The position numbers and the translations under genes were made by a program. From contig CM067548.1 in NCBI GenBank assembly GCA_034509755.1, forward strand, positions 10,375,188 through 10,439,187: a stretch of 64,000 nt of DNA, read 5' to 3'. Below are positions 33,640 to 44,999 of this stretch, in pieces; the first letter of the stretch is position 1, and every line of letters begins with the position of its first letter. The notes beneath the pieces are model-generated. The model was not told where the DNA came from. It worked only from the letters and a program-made list of their open reading frames with translations, and searched no databases. The stretch is from Anisodus tanguticus (taxonomy: Eukaryota; Streptophyta; Magnoliopsida; Solanales; Solanaceae).

Positions 33640-34545
33640 TATTGACTTGTAAACATTACTAACACTTTATTTGGTTTTCTTATCTTAATCTAGATGGATT
33701 CCCCGAGCAGAAATGTGAAATTGTAGTCGTCAAAACATTTGATTAATTTGATCACGATTTTGTTTCATTACAAATAGTTTTAAGCTTTCAAAATCTGAAC
33801 AAGAAATGAGTTGAGAATATCAAGCAATTCAAGGAATGAAAAATCGATCCCTACATCTTCTAAAAGATGCACTTTCTTAAGATAAATAAACGATTTTCTT
33901 TCCAAAAGAATTTTCATGTAAGCAAAGTGTTTTGAGTTACACTTTATCTCACTTGCAATCATAATCCCTCTTTGATTTTCTTTAAGGAAATTATTCCAAT
34001 CTCCTTACTAAGCAAGTTCGAAAGGTTTTCAAAGTTGAGCTAATTCAACAACATTTGTCAAAGAGAATTTCTCCCAAACGTTTTCAGACCCAAAACTTAT
34101 TGTTCTTCTAAAAATTAGTTAAAGCTCAAATATTCTTTTGTTTTAGTCACGATTTGATGAAATGAATAAAAGCAGTACGTTCTTAAAACATGTTTCAAGT
34201 ACCCGGAGCACCCATTTTTGTAAAAATAGCTTGAGGATGTTTGACATATTTCTTAAAGTGAATATTAATTGAATTAAATGGGTTAATTCAGTGTTATAAA
34301 TATTTTCAACTAAATTTTTTTTTAACTCATTTTCAAAATAAGTTATACTGTTTTGTAGCCACAAAAATGTTTAAACAGGCTGGTAACCGCATTTACGGAA
34401 TTCTTGGGGTGCTTAACACCTTCCCCGAGGAATCATCAGAACCCTTACCCTTTCTCTGGTTTTAAAAATAATGTTTTTTTCGTAAATAAATCTTTTTCCA
34501 AAATGATTTTCTAATTCCATAAAAATTATATGACGACTTTGTGTT
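33640..34545 (+). repeat. Tat-like LTR 3' part, plus orientation
   Basis: AT-rich sequence ending in GGAATTCTTGGGGTGCTTAAC then ACCTTCCCCGAGGAATCATC and GAACCCTTACCC, a phrase I remember from Tat/Ogre LTR ends. About 100 bp later TGACGACTTTGTG (34531) resembles the tRNA-Arg-type Ogre primer binding site (TGGCGACTC-). The left edge is not defined. A related, more diverged phrase is at 59640-59740. Confidence 0.5.
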
Positions 34546-34915
34546 CATAACAAAGAGCCAAGATATTGGTGCGCTTTTATACGCGAGTGTAAAAGCAGAT
34601 CGTAACACACATGTTCAAGATGGATTAGGGGATGAGTACGTTTACGCTTAAAAGACAGTGGGAAGACAAGAAGGCATGCAGACCCAAGACTTAAGGTCGG
34701 CAACGGTGGGTACGCATTAGAGGTACGACTCATAACAAAGAGTCAAGTTATTGGTACGCTTTTATACGTGAGTGTAAAAGCAGATCGTAACACACATGTT
34801 CATGATGGATTAGTGGATGAGTACGTTTACGCTTAAAAGGTGGTTGGGAAGCCAAGAAGGCATGCAGACCCAAGATTTAAGGTCGGCAACGGTGGGTACG
34901 CATTAGAGGTACGAC
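34546..34915 (+). repeat. 185-bp tandem duplication with hairpin
   Basis: Copy 1 is 34546-34730 and copy 2 is 34731-34915, both exactly 185 bp and about 93 percent identical by eye. Each contains GCTTTTATACGCGAGTGTAA (34572 and 34757 regions) completed by AAGC, a 10-bp inverted repeat with loop GCGA or GTGA. Equal lengths and low divergence suggest a fairly recent duplication. No coding potential. Confidence 0.88.
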
Positions 34916-35429
34916 GTGATATCATTAATAACCATAGAGACCTCTAGTACGGCTTTAGGCGATAGTAACCAAAATAGAGATAGGTTTCTCTTACCACTAG
35001 TAAAGGCTAATAGAGTATTAGCCCTCGAAAAGAAGGAGACAGTTCAGAAGCTAAATTACAACAGATGAAGTTACTAACCAGAATTTAGTAGTAGCATTCT
35101 TAATGGTCGAAGTAAAAGAATAAGGATAACGGATTTTCATTCTAGTACAGTTTGAAAAGAGAGTTTAATAGAATATGATAATAGCCTTTAAGGCAACTTA
35201 AGGTAAGAGAGTTGAGCGGCTTAGCCTATCTAGAGGCCGAGGAAAGAAAAAGGTAGCCAAAGGAGCTTTAGTAGTTAATGTGTTTAAGGGTTCAATTTCT
35301 GGGCTCCCATGGTAATAGAATCATCGTGCAGAAGTTATCAACGTATGAGAATACATAATTGGTACTATCGGCAAAGGAAGCCAATATAGCTAGGTCGATT
35401 GTATGTTTCAAATTTGGATAATTTACAAA

Positions 35430-35760
35430 ACAAGATTTGAGCAGAAGCGTATTTTTCCCGCTATTTTACTCACTTTGGTTCGACGAAGGTGTACCATGGT
35501 ATGAGAGATACGTATTGGTGTGATAATGCGACAAGGAAAATTGCCAAGCTTTGGCGTAGTGACCCAATGGTCAACAGGCAAATACACAGTCTGTAGGCCC
35601 AATGGGCTAATATAGAGAATGGATTTCCCGATATGGAAATAGAAAAGTGTTTCAAGGATATATGAACTCACCCCGTTCTTATCAGGAATGTTTCCCAAAT
35701 GGTTAATGGTCGACATATTTCTAAGGATGACCCATTTCTAATCAGAGTGAACTATTTGAA
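35430..35760 (+). pseudogene. Element D: integrase zinc-region remnant
   Basis: Translation gives FGSTKVYHGMRDTYWCDNAT then RKIAKLW, matching the HPGSTKMYHDL-YWW block of gypsy integrase. The first His is Phe (FGSTK for HPGSTK, allowing a gap), and the following CxxC is not readable. Only this part of integrase is seen. Confidence 0.65.
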
Positions 35761-35999
35761 TTGATTATGAAATTTGTGTTTACAAGTTATGTTGTCCAAC
35801 TTCAATACGGTATTAATATTGTATTATCGAGTATCGTACCGAACTGAAGTTTGATTTACCGATTACTGAATTACCAAACTGAAGTTTTTCGGTTCGGTAT
35901 TTGGTATCTACTTTCAATTATCGATTATTGAATTACCGAACCCAAAATTTGAAAATACCTAACCGAATACCGAACGCCCACCCCTAATAAAGTGTAATG

Positions 36000-36330
36000 A
36001 GATTCGACCAGCAAAAGAAGTTTAGCCCAGAGATATTGGATCGTATAAAATTATTTAAAGGTCAGACCAAGTGACCTATGAGCTTGGGTTACCTCCATCA
36101 GTCAAAAAAAGTCTAAATCAATTTTTTACATATCGATGTTGTAGCAGAGCATAAGAAATTTATTCATACATCCCTAGTCAGGAATTTTTAGAGTACGAAG
36201 AATTGTCTCATGAATATACCTGAGTTACTATGCTATATCATTGAGTCCGAAAGTTGTGAACTAAAGAGATAAACTCTGATAGGGGGCATTGTGAAGGGAA
36301 CGATAGGGTAAAAGAAATGATTTGATAGGC
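36000..36330 (+). pseudogene. Element D: pol C-terminus with chromodomain remnant
   Basis: Blocks DQVTYELGLPPSVKKSLNQF, EFLEYEELSHEY and VRKL-TKEINS follow one another with stop codons between. They correspond to the integrase C-terminus and the chromodomain start of Tekay-type elements. No complete chromodomain is readable. Confidence 0.6.
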
Positions 36331-36738
36331 TAAGAAATACATGAAGGCTAGGTATCCTTGATTTATTATGGCAAAAAGATTATATCGACACTCATGCGAT
36401 ACAATTTTTCCGTTTCCTATTTTGTAGGATAAAGTATATCTTGTATGCCTTGTATAGGTGATGTTATCGGCACAGAAGTGACAGAAGCAACACCGACTAT
36501 GACACTTGACAATTGAGGTAAGTTATGGTTAAATCTTTTAATTTTTGGATAGATGGACGGTCATGTGAGGCCGATACGTTATGCCATCGTATAACCCTAT
36601 GAGGTATTGAATATCTGGCTGTGTGATAGGTTTGGATAGTCTTATTTACAGAGGAAACTATGACAAAATATTCTAAGAACCTATGGACAATAAATTTTAA
36701 GAGTTCAGTTACCCCAACATACGAGGACGAATGTTCTT

Positions 36739-36751
36739 AAGGGGGAAAGGA
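36739..36751 (+). other. Polypurine tract of element D
   Basis: AAGGGGGAAAGGA directly before the LTR start TGTCC, preceded by ACGAGGACGAATGTTCTT, the standard phrase before the 3' LTR of Solanaceae gypsy elements as I remember it. It primes plus-strand DNA synthesis. Confidence 0.85.
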
Positions 36752-38955
36752 TGTCCACCCCGAATTTTCGCACTCGTATGTGTTGTAAGTAAAGTAACAT
36801 AAATCTCGGTGACGCTAACATACCACTTTTTGATGGAAACAAGTTTAAACAAGTGTTACGTATGTTTCATAAGAGTTTGGGGTTAAACGTATCAAAGAAA
36901 TTAAGTTCGTCGAAACTCGAGGAAAGATGGGCCGAATTCCCGGACCTGATTTTTGGCACAACTTGTCGGGGTATATCTCCTAGTATATCAGGAATTACAG
37001 AGTACATAACCTATCTAAATTCAAGTTCCAAAAGTCTACTTTCCAATGAAATAGACAGTTCATAAATCTGAGAAATATGAAGCACATTATGGATCGTACA
37101 AAATTGTATGGCCCGTACTTTCTGGGCATAAAATAGGGTGATGCAGATTCGTTTTCATATATATATATATATATATATCATGTTCTTCGACTTGTAGATT
37201 CATTTTTCATTTCCCCCCATACCCAAAAACATCTCTTACACCCTCTCAAAGGTCTCCTAACACCTTAAACCCAAATCCAAAGCTAAATTACATAAGTTCA
37301 ACGTGGGGAATTCCGTGAACATCAATAACTTCGATTCTTCCTTGTTGTGACGATTTCGGAGAAGTCTTGGTGATGAAGTAAGCTAAGAATTAGAGTGTTC
37401 TTGGTGGATTTAAGATAAGTCTTATCTTCTTTAGATTATTCTTAGACTTGTACAAGTATTGAGTTAGGATTTCTTTGGGGAATTCTTGGCAAATTTAGTG
37501 TTTATGAAATTTGAGGCCAAGTCATGTTGTGTGAACTGTTTTCACATGATTTAAGTTTCTAAAAGAAGTTAAGAGGATATGAATAGAGTTATGGTGATGA
37601 ATAAGAGTTGTAATGAAGATTGTTGTGAAGTTATGTGAAGAATAAACGTTTTTTCTAAAGTTACGCTCACAAGTTGTTCGATAAAATGTCTAAGTGAACT
37701 TCTCTTTAAGCTATGAATTCGATATTGATACCAATCCTTCATATTGTAGATAATCATATGTATAAGGTGCGACGGCTCGTGAAATGTAAATAGCTTCGTG
37801 GATAAGGTATGTAAGGCTTATTCATTCTTTGGCATAACTCGTAAACCAAATGACTTCCTAAAAATGATACTTTCCAAGCTTAGCTAAATCATTTATGTTT
37901 TATTCCTTGCTAAGATAATTCATGTCATTTGTGACCTCGTATTATTTATGTCTATGATTAGTTGGCTGGAAGTGATGAACATAGCGACAATAATGAAAGT
38001 CGGAGGATAACGACTACAAGTCACTCTGACTATGGTCCTGGCATAGTTGAGATCTTGCATCGCACTTATATATATGCATATCTTTTCTTATCGAGCCAAT
38101 CTATAGTTGGCCGGGTACGATACTTATATGTGCACACCGCTGTAGTTGGTTTTGACATTATCGAGTCCTATTAAGGCAGGGTATGACCGAGTCCTTTCGA
38201 GGCCGGGTATGCTATGACATGATATGATTTTCCATACAGAGAGGTTGTATATTATATTATATGGTCCCATAGAGTGGCCCAGTTTTACTTACATGCATAT
38301 ATTCATGATTGTATCAGTTGGGTGCCCTCCGTGGCTCTTTTTTTGAGTTCCAAGTTGACTTATATACCTTCATCTCTTGTATTACATTCCTATTTATATA
38401 TGTTATATGCCTTACATATTCAGTACATCTTTCATAGTGATGTCCTTTTCTGGGCATTGTGTTTCATGCCCACAGGTGCAGACAGACGATTTGATGAGCC
38501 TCTCAGTAGGATCACTATTCAGCTTGAGTTGGAGCACTCCTCTTCTTCCAGAGTTGTTGTATGAGTTTGGGTATGCATTTACGTACATATTATAGGTATG
38601 GTGGGGCCCTGTATTGACCTAGTTGTTGTTATATAACTCGTAAAGGCTTGTAGACTGGTGGGTTTTGTATTGTCATTTTGTGTGGCCTGGTCGACCTTCT
38701 CGCCAGTCTGATAGTACTATTATTATTGCCTTGCTGGTCTTCTGAGGTTAGTTGTGGCCTTGTCGGCCTTACGATATATGCACATGTTGGTTTTGTTATC
38801 ACTTGATCAGGTTACTATTTCCAGTTTCTCTTATGATTGTCATTTTAAGGCCTTATCAGCCCAGACAGTTATATGTTCACGCTATGATATACATGTGGTA
38901 TGCTCAGGTCATTCACGCGTCGGGTGCCGGCCACCCCCAAAAGTTGGGGTGTGAC
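36752..38955 (+). repeat. Element D 3' LTR (TGTCACACCCC family)
   Basis: Starts TGTCCACCCCG and ends GGGGTGTGAC, lacking the last A of the expected TGTGACA. It is about 2.2 kb. It contains a (TA)n run at 37157-37178 at the TATA position, and R/U5 phrases such as TACATATTCAGTACATCTTT that occur inverted at 42870-42900 and 63600-63620. It is in opposite orientation to the related LTR at 42387. Open frames at 37962-39051 are LTR sequence. Confidence 0.85.
37157..37178. repeat. (TA)n microsatellite in LTR
   Basis: Eleven AT dinucleotides near the expected promoter of the LTR; may act as its TATA region. Confidence 0.9.
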
Positions 38956-38971
38956 TCTGGGCAGTCAACAG

Positions 38972-39850
38972 TCATTCTTGAATTAACTTTACCTTTTCTA
39001 CTGCTTGCTGTACTGAATCAAGCCCCAATAACTTTGCTTCTACCATTTTAAACCAGCCAATAGGAGATCTACACCTCCGCCCATACAGGGCTTCATACGG
39101 AGACATCTTAATACTAGAATGATAACTGTTATTATAGGAAAACTCAATAAGTGGCAAATGATCTTCCCAACTCCTCTTGAAGTCCAAAACACAAGTTCTT
39201 AACATATCCTCGAGCGTCTGAATAGTTCGCTCGGCTTGTCCGTCTGCCTGCAGATGGAAAGCTGTGTTGATATTAGCTTGAGTACCCAAACCTTTCTGAA
39301 AGGATTTCTAGAAGTTAGTTGTAAACTGGACACCTCTGTTAGATATAATGGAAACTGAAACCCCATGTAGCCGAACTATCTCCTTGACATATAATTTAGC
39401 ATAATCTTCGATCAAATAGGTAGTTCTGACATATAGAAAATGGACTGACTTTGTAAGCCTGTCAACAATAACACAGATAGAGTCGAACTTCTAATGAGAA
39501 CAAGGTAACCCTGTAAGGAAATCCATATTTATTATCTCCTATTTCCATGTTAGAATTTCTATATTCTGAAGCAATCCTCTAGGTTTCTGATGTTCGACCT
39601 TAACCTGCTGGCAATTTGGACATTGAGCCACAAATTCTTTAATGTTTCTCTTCATATCGTTCCACCAGTAAATCTGCTGAAGATCATGATACATCTTGGT
39701 AGAACCGAGATGAATAGAATATTTGGACTATTGAATCTCTGCCATAATTCTCCCTCGGAGACCTCAGACGTCAGGTACACATAATCGCCCTTTGTATTTA
39801 AGAACTCCATCATCTGACAACATAAATAACTATTTCTTCTAAAAAGGAAT
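38972..39850 (-). pseudogene. Element C: integrase, second catalytic Asp lost
   Basis: HHCC region with HLGSTKMYHDLQQIYWWNDM and CPNCQQVKVEHQ (39590-39710), then DFLTGLPCSH, VIVDRLTKSVHFL, and VSVSIISNRGVQFT near 39350. The motif is normally ISDRG; Asp is Asn here. Next is the intact block FHLQADGQAERTIQTLEDML (from about 39260) and FSYNNSYHSSIKMSPYEALY (open at 38972-39289). Stops occur near 39490, 39545 and 39310. The domain stops at the junction at 38956. Confidence 0.87.
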
Positions 39851-40030
39851 CCATTCCCTCAATCTGACCAACTCCGGGTAATCGATCTGCCTCACTTTTA
39901 CTTCTTCTAGTAAAGGCAACTATGCAGTATTCTGGACTATAGCACCTCCATTATCTGGGTCAAGCAGTCGTACATTCAGGCTAGCTAACCAACATAGATC
40001 TTTGTTCATTTCCAATTTATTAGCCTCTGC
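39851..40030 (-). pseudogene. Element C: RNase H to integrase spacer
   Basis: Minus-strand reading gives LCWLASLNVRLLDPDNGGAI then VQNTA, a stop, and LPLLEEVKVRQIDYPELVRL, the spacer normally found between RNase H and integrase. It joins RT N-terminal sequence across the retroposon, showing the extent of the deletion. Confidence 0.68.
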
Positions 40031-40047
40031 ATGCCTCAGGCTACCCA

Positions 40048-40136
40048 TCCTACCAAGGTAGAGGTAAGGTCTGCGTACACTCTACCTTTCCAGACCCCAT
40101 GTTGTGAGATTTCACTAGGTATGTTGTTGTTGTTGA
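40048..40136 (+). mobile_element. Truncated TS-SINE/RTE-tail retroposon with 17-bp target duplication
   Basis: An 89-bp insert reads GGTAGAGGTAAGGTCTGCG, then TACACTCTACC, then AGACCCCATGTTGTGAG, and ends in TTGTTGTTGTTGA. This is the conserved 3' end of Solanaceae TS-type SINEs, which they share with an RTE-type LINE (compare 14690-14750). Flanks are ATGCCTCAGGCTACCCA (40031-40047) and ATGCCACAGGCTACCCA (40137-40153), a 17-bp duplication with one mismatch. The tail and duplication show target-primed reverse transcription. With so little left it could come from a SINE or from a LINE. Confidence 0.88.
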
Positions 40137-40153
40137 ATGCCACAGGCTACCCA

Positions 40154-40982
40154 GAAATCTTTCAACTGTGCCTTCAACTCTTTCCGCTCAGCAGGGGCCA
40201 TTCTATAAGGAATAATAGATATAGGTTGAGTGTCTGGAAGAACATCAATAGCAAAGTCAATCGCCCTTTCTAGAGGAATACCTAGGAGTTCATCAGGGAA
40301 TATATCGGGAAATTCATTAACAACAGGGACGGACTGAAGAGTTAGAGACTCTGCTTCTGCATTTTTCACACGTACTAAATGATAGATATACTCATTTTAA
40401 ATCATGTTTCGTTCCTTAAGGTAGGAAATATACCTCCCTTTAGGTGCCGCTGCATTACCCTTCCATTCAATAACAGATTCACCTGATAAATTAAAATGAA
40501 CAATTTCGTTAGCATACAAGAAGGCAACCAATTCATACCCATAATGACATCAAAATCTATCATCTCTAATTCATTTAGATCGGTAGAGTATGACGATCAT
40601 AGATCATCACATCACAACCCCGATACACCCACCTAAAAATCACGGATTCGCCAACTGACATAGACACTTCAAATGACTTGCTTAATAACTCATGCTCTTT
40701 ACCAAAATTTCCAGTAATAAAAGGAGTGACATACAATAAAGTGGATCCTGGATCTATCAATGCATACACATCAAAAGAAGAGATAGATAGTATACCTGTA
40801 ACAATATTAGGAGACGACACCAGGTCTTGTCTACCAACCAATGCATAAACACAGTTCTGATGACTGCCTGACCTGGACACTCCACCTCTACCTTTGCCTC
40901 TACCAGCCAATGTCTGGGTACCTTTCCCAGGAGGGCGCACAGATGAAGAAAAAGTAGCTACAGATTCCGTGGGCTGTGCCAT
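40154..40982 (-). pseudogene. Element C: protease and start of RT
   Basis: At 40575-40982 the open segment ends the gag linker and enters protease with YALIDPGSTLLYVTPF (active-site D-P-G intact). The frame then breaks and resumes at 40154-40369 with EFPDIFPDELLGIPLERAID and PYRMAPAERKELKAQLKDF, the region leading into RT. RT ends there: fingers, palm and thumb are missing, and the sequence continues across the retroposon into post-RNase-H spacer. Confidence 0.83.
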
Positions 40983-40999
40983 ACTGCTTCTCTCTCATC

Positions 41000-42170
41000 G
41001 AATAATTTCACATAATATGACCCAACTATCTGCTAGAATAACACAATTCTGAACCCTGACACATTGCCAAAAATTGGCTCTACCATATTGATCACAATAA
41101 GGTAACTGTGGCTTCATCTGACTGGAATATCTGTTATACTACGGGCATGATGCTCGTGAACTCTGACCCTGACCAAAATAAGTAGACTGATCACGACACT
41201 GGCCCTAAAACTATGGTGTGCACTAGCTGCCAGATAGGATGGGTTCCTAGAAAATTGTGGCCTAAACCCATCTCGAAAATCCCCGGTAACACCTACAGAC
41301 CAGTCACTCTTATGCTGGCCCCTACCACACTTTCGGTCAACCTGCTATTTTCTCTTACTATCCTCCAGATTTTGTGCATAAGCCTGGATGCGGGCGATAT
41401 TCATATTCAGATTTAGGAAAGTTGTAGTACACTCATTAACTAGATGCGGTCCCAAACCATTAGCAAACTGATGTTCCCGATCGCTCATTTCAGCTACTAT
41501 CATAGAAGCATACCTAGACAATGAATTAAACTGCAAGCTATACTCATGTACACTCATATTACCCTGCTCAAGATGGAAAATCTACCTTACCTAGCCCGAC
41601 GAAGCTCGACCGATAGAAAATGCTATAAAAAGACTCATAAAACTCTCTCCATCCCGCTAGTGAGGCACGAGGTCCCCTAGACTGCTCACATGTCTCATAC
41701 CAGGTCACCACAATATCCCATAGTTTATAAGAAGCCAACTCTACCGACTCAGTATCGGTGGTATGCATTACCCGCAAGGTACGCTGCATCTGATCCTAAA
41801 AATTCTGCGGGTATGCATTTAGTCTGATCCCATGAATACCTGAGGGTTCAGGTTGATGAAATCCCAAACTCTTGCGCTAACTTCTTTATTATAAGGGCTG
41901 GTAGTCTAGAGCTTGGTTTGAGTATCCACCAATCGAGTTAATAATTGTACATCGCTCTGCATATCAAGTTCCTGCTCAAGAGCAACCTATGGAGAAACTG
42001 GAGGTACACAGCTCCCCTACGCTCCTCTAGAGGTAGTGGGGGTGGAGTCCCGGAGGCTTGAGATACAGCCTTATCCTGATGCTCCTGCTTCCATGTGTTA
42101 GCGAGTGGTACCTGATTGGCACCCTTTCTCGCCTCCATATCTAACCTCTGAATAGTCGTCTATTCTCTAG
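41000..42170 (-). pseudogene. Element C: gag, degenerate
   Basis: Open pieces at 41938-42138 (N-terminal MEARKG...), 41568-41789 (RTLRVMHTTDTESVELASYK, then WREFYESFY) and 41345-41557 (MSVHEYSLQFNSLSRYASMI, then HLVNECTTTFLNLNMNIARI) are the capsid of Tekay-type gag. The zinc knuckle region near 41070 reads CDQYGRANFWQC, in which the second Cys and the His are lost. Frameshifts join the pieces. Confidence 0.82.
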
Positions 42171-42370
42171 TCGTAGTCATCACTAAAAGTGCAATAAGAT
42201 AAAGATTAGAAGTTGAACACTTATGACTTAGCTCTATCACATGATCTAGATCAAGAAAGAAGGTAACCATCCTAAATGACATATAGTCTCCCATTTATTA
42301 GTGTGGTGCACAACACACCCATAAATAAGACTATACTAGAGATATCTTGCAGATACCCTAGGATAGACCT

Positions 42371-42383
42371 GCTCTAATACCAA
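42371..42383 (-). other. Primer binding site of element C
   Basis: Minus-strand TTGGTATTAGAGC, three bases from the LTR end. One base differs from the canonical initiator tRNA-Met site. Confidence 0.82.
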
Positions 42384-42386
42384 GTT

Positions 42387-43587
42387 TGTCACACCCCAAC
42401 CTTGGTAGGTGTGCCTGGCATCCGCTGCCTAAACGGCTCGAGAGTACCACCTAAATACCATAACTGGAACATATAACCATCTGAAATGACAAGGCCTCAG
42501 GAGATAATTATACAAAAGATCATAATAAAACAACTTGTACAAGTGACAACCAACCCAATATGTACATATATCATAAGACCGACAAGGCCATAAAAAGTAC
42601 ACTAATAACTAACAAGGGGGATGACAAGGTCGTACAAAAAGAATATACAATGACCACTAATTTGCAAGCCTTTAAGAGTACTACAATAAGTCATTGGGTC
42701 GGGATAGGGCCCTGCCATACCTAAAGTAACTATAAACATGAGCAGCAGTGCCTACCGACTATGTACATCAACTCTAGGAAAATGAAGTGCGACAACCAAC
42801 AGCTGAATCAAATAATCCTACAACGAGGTACGTCCAGTTGTCTACCTATACATGCGGGCATGAAACATAGCTCAAAATGTACTGAATATGTAAGGCATGT
42901 AAAACATATAGATAAAGAATGTAATACAAGAGGAGGGTACATAATTCAACCTGAAACATAGAAAGGCCACTGAGGTCGTACAACTAACATAACCATGATC
43001 ATATGCATAATAGTAAAATCGGACCATTCTATGAGGCCATGTAATATAATATCAAGCCTCTCTGTGGGGGAAATCTCAACATAACTTACCTGGCCATAAT
43101 AGAATCGGTAATACAGTACCCAACTATAGTGGTGTGCACATATAAGTGCCTCACCCGGTCGACTATAGCGCAACTAGGTAGAAAATAGATACATATATAT
43201 ACAATTCATGAAAGACCTCAGAGTATCAGTATGAACAGGGGGAGTGACCTAAGGTCGTTAAATCCCGCCTATTATTATGAAATCATGTAAAACGATCATT
43301 ACAATCCAACAAGATTTTCAGAATTTATCACATAAAAAGGAGTACCATAAGATGCGGAAAGCACTCCCGATAAAGGACAAATAAGGTTCAAACGATATCT
43401 TTTACTATGGGTAAACTTGATTCTATATTCATAAGTTATGTTATGATAGGAAACATTCGTTCTAGGATATTTTCTTAATGATCAAGTTGATAGAAAAGAT
43501 GGTAAGACTTACATACCTTACTGCTTAGTTTATATAGATTCCATAAGTCTTCGGACGTTCTACAAGCAATTATCTACATTATACAAA
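42387..43587 (-). repeat. 5' LTR of element C, truncated by an A-family LTR
   Basis: Begins TGTCACACCCCAACC on this strand. It shares R/U5 phrases, inverted, with the LTR at 36752-38955, for example the segment around TACTGAATATGTAAGGCATG at 42878-42898. It ends without a terminal TG/CA at 43587, where TGTAACGACCC begins. The last five bases ACAAA are the candidate target duplication of the inserted LTR. Confidence 0.83.
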
Positions 43588-44990
43588 TGTAACGACCCGC
43601 CCGATTGTTTCTAGCTAAAGACCTTTATTTACTTATTTGACCCTTATCGAGGTCTCCATCTGTGGTTTGTGATATGCGGGTATGTGTGGCACGGATCTTG
43701 AAGTCTACTTATATGAGTTTCGGATGAAAAACCAAAAGTCTAAAAGCTTAGAGTTGGTTAGGTTAACTCAAAGTTGATTTTTTGTTAGATGGGTTAGGTT
43801 CTGGGTTCCGTCAATTATGGAAGCTCCGGAGGGTCATTTATGAATTAGTCGAGTCATTGGTTCGCTTCCAGAGGTGATCAGATGTATTTTATGTCCTTAT
43901 TTATGAAATTTGGATATTTAGTTTTTCCGGACGATTCTTTAGAAAAGTATGTCTTATCTCAGTTATTTGGGAAATCCGAGGATATGAATGATTTTGTATC
44001 ACTGTTTACCATAGATGAACATATCTGGTTTGTGTCTCGAGGGTTCCGGGAGTGTTTTGGGTGTTTGATTGAGCTTTTGGCTGATTTTTCCTTTGCTGGT
44101 GTCTGGTCTCCGCCACGGCGACACTAGTAGCCACTCTGATGGGTCCATCTTAGTGAGAGTTTGAGTGGCTGAAGTGGGAGTTTAGGGATAGGGGTTTTCA
44201 TTGCTACGGAGTAGGGTCTGCCATGGTAAGGGGTGAGGTGTCAAGTGACTCTCGCCCCAGCAAAGGGTTTCCCACTGCAGCATTTCTTTAGGGCGGAAGA
44301 ACTGTACCAGATCCCTATATATTTCCATAGGTTAGAAATATTCTTACCCAAAATAGAAATCTCGAAACTAGCGTCGCCTTGGAAAGATTTCAGAGCCTTT
44401 GGAGCATTTTTGACCTTGAGGTAATAGACTCTTCCATTTTATGGCTTAAGTTATGTTTATAAGCTCTTTAATGGTGGTTTAGCATGTTATTGAATTAGGG
44501 AAAATTGATTTCATGTGTTTATGAGAATTATATAGTTGATTTTAATGGAAGTTTATGGATTAGAAAGTGATATTATTGTGAATTAGGAGTGGGTGATGAT
44601 AGATAATCATGTTTTAGGCTTAGTTTGATTATAGAAGCTTGTTTTAAAAAGGGGGAAATTTCTAAGGTTTCAAATTGGGTCTTTTTGGTTATTGTTCAAT
44701 TGAGGGTTCAAATTTGTATAGATTTTCAATTAATTTAAGAATTTGATTACTTAGTAAGTAATAATGATTTTTGGGTATTAAAGTCCGAATCTTGGTGATG
44801 TAGGTTCAGGTCATTTTTAAGTCTTGTTTGAAAGGTCTATATCCTTGTATGTTATGAAAGCTTCGTATTAACGAATAGATTATATGCGTGGATAGTTTTT
44901 GATAGTTGCGAGGTGCAAAAGAGGGGCAAGACTATCATTGAGGCTTGATCGTGTAGCACTCTTGCTAGTCTTTGAGGTAGGCTACGTGAT
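43588..44990 (+). repeat. A-family LTR fragment, plus orientation
   Basis: Starts with the exact LTR end TGTAACGACCCGCCC and aligns with the first 1.4 kb of the LTR at 28058. Shared landmarks are TATGAGTTTCGGATGAAAAA (43709), GAGGTGTCAAGTGAC (44237) and TTTGAGGTAGGCTACG (44972). Similarity ends near 44990, where the sequence changes to another LTR. It is therefore a truncated 5' part inserted into element C's LTR. Confidence 0.83.
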
Positions 44991-44999
44991 ATAAATTAG

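Larger units (their letters stand above)
34916..36751 (+). mobile_element. Element D: Tekay-like internal remnant
   Basis: A plus-strand remnant ending at a polypurine tract and 3' LTR. Two pol blocks are readable (35430-35760 and 36000-36330). The rest of pol, gag, the PBS and the 5' LTR are absent or unreadable. The open frames on the minus strand at 35423-35716 are shadows. Confidence 0.72.
38956..43587 (-). mobile_element. Element C: Tekay-like gypsy element, 3' end missing, RT deleted
   Basis: A minus-strand element with a 5' LTR at 42387-43587, PBS at 42371-42383, then gag, protease, the start of RT, and after a deletion the RNase H/integrase spacer and integrase. The 3' side ends at 38956 within pol (phrase LLTAQS), where the plus-strand LTR of element D begins. 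The 5' LTR is cut at 43588 by an A-family LTR. A short retroposon sits in the deletion scar (40048-40136). Confidence 0.85.

Noticed and set aside
35423..35716. 97-codon minus-strand frame
   Set aside because: Shadow of the plus-strand integrase remnant of element D.
38274..39051. Hydrophobic open frames on the plus strand
   Set aside because: R/U5 region of an LTR; the membrane-like look comes from T-rich sequence.
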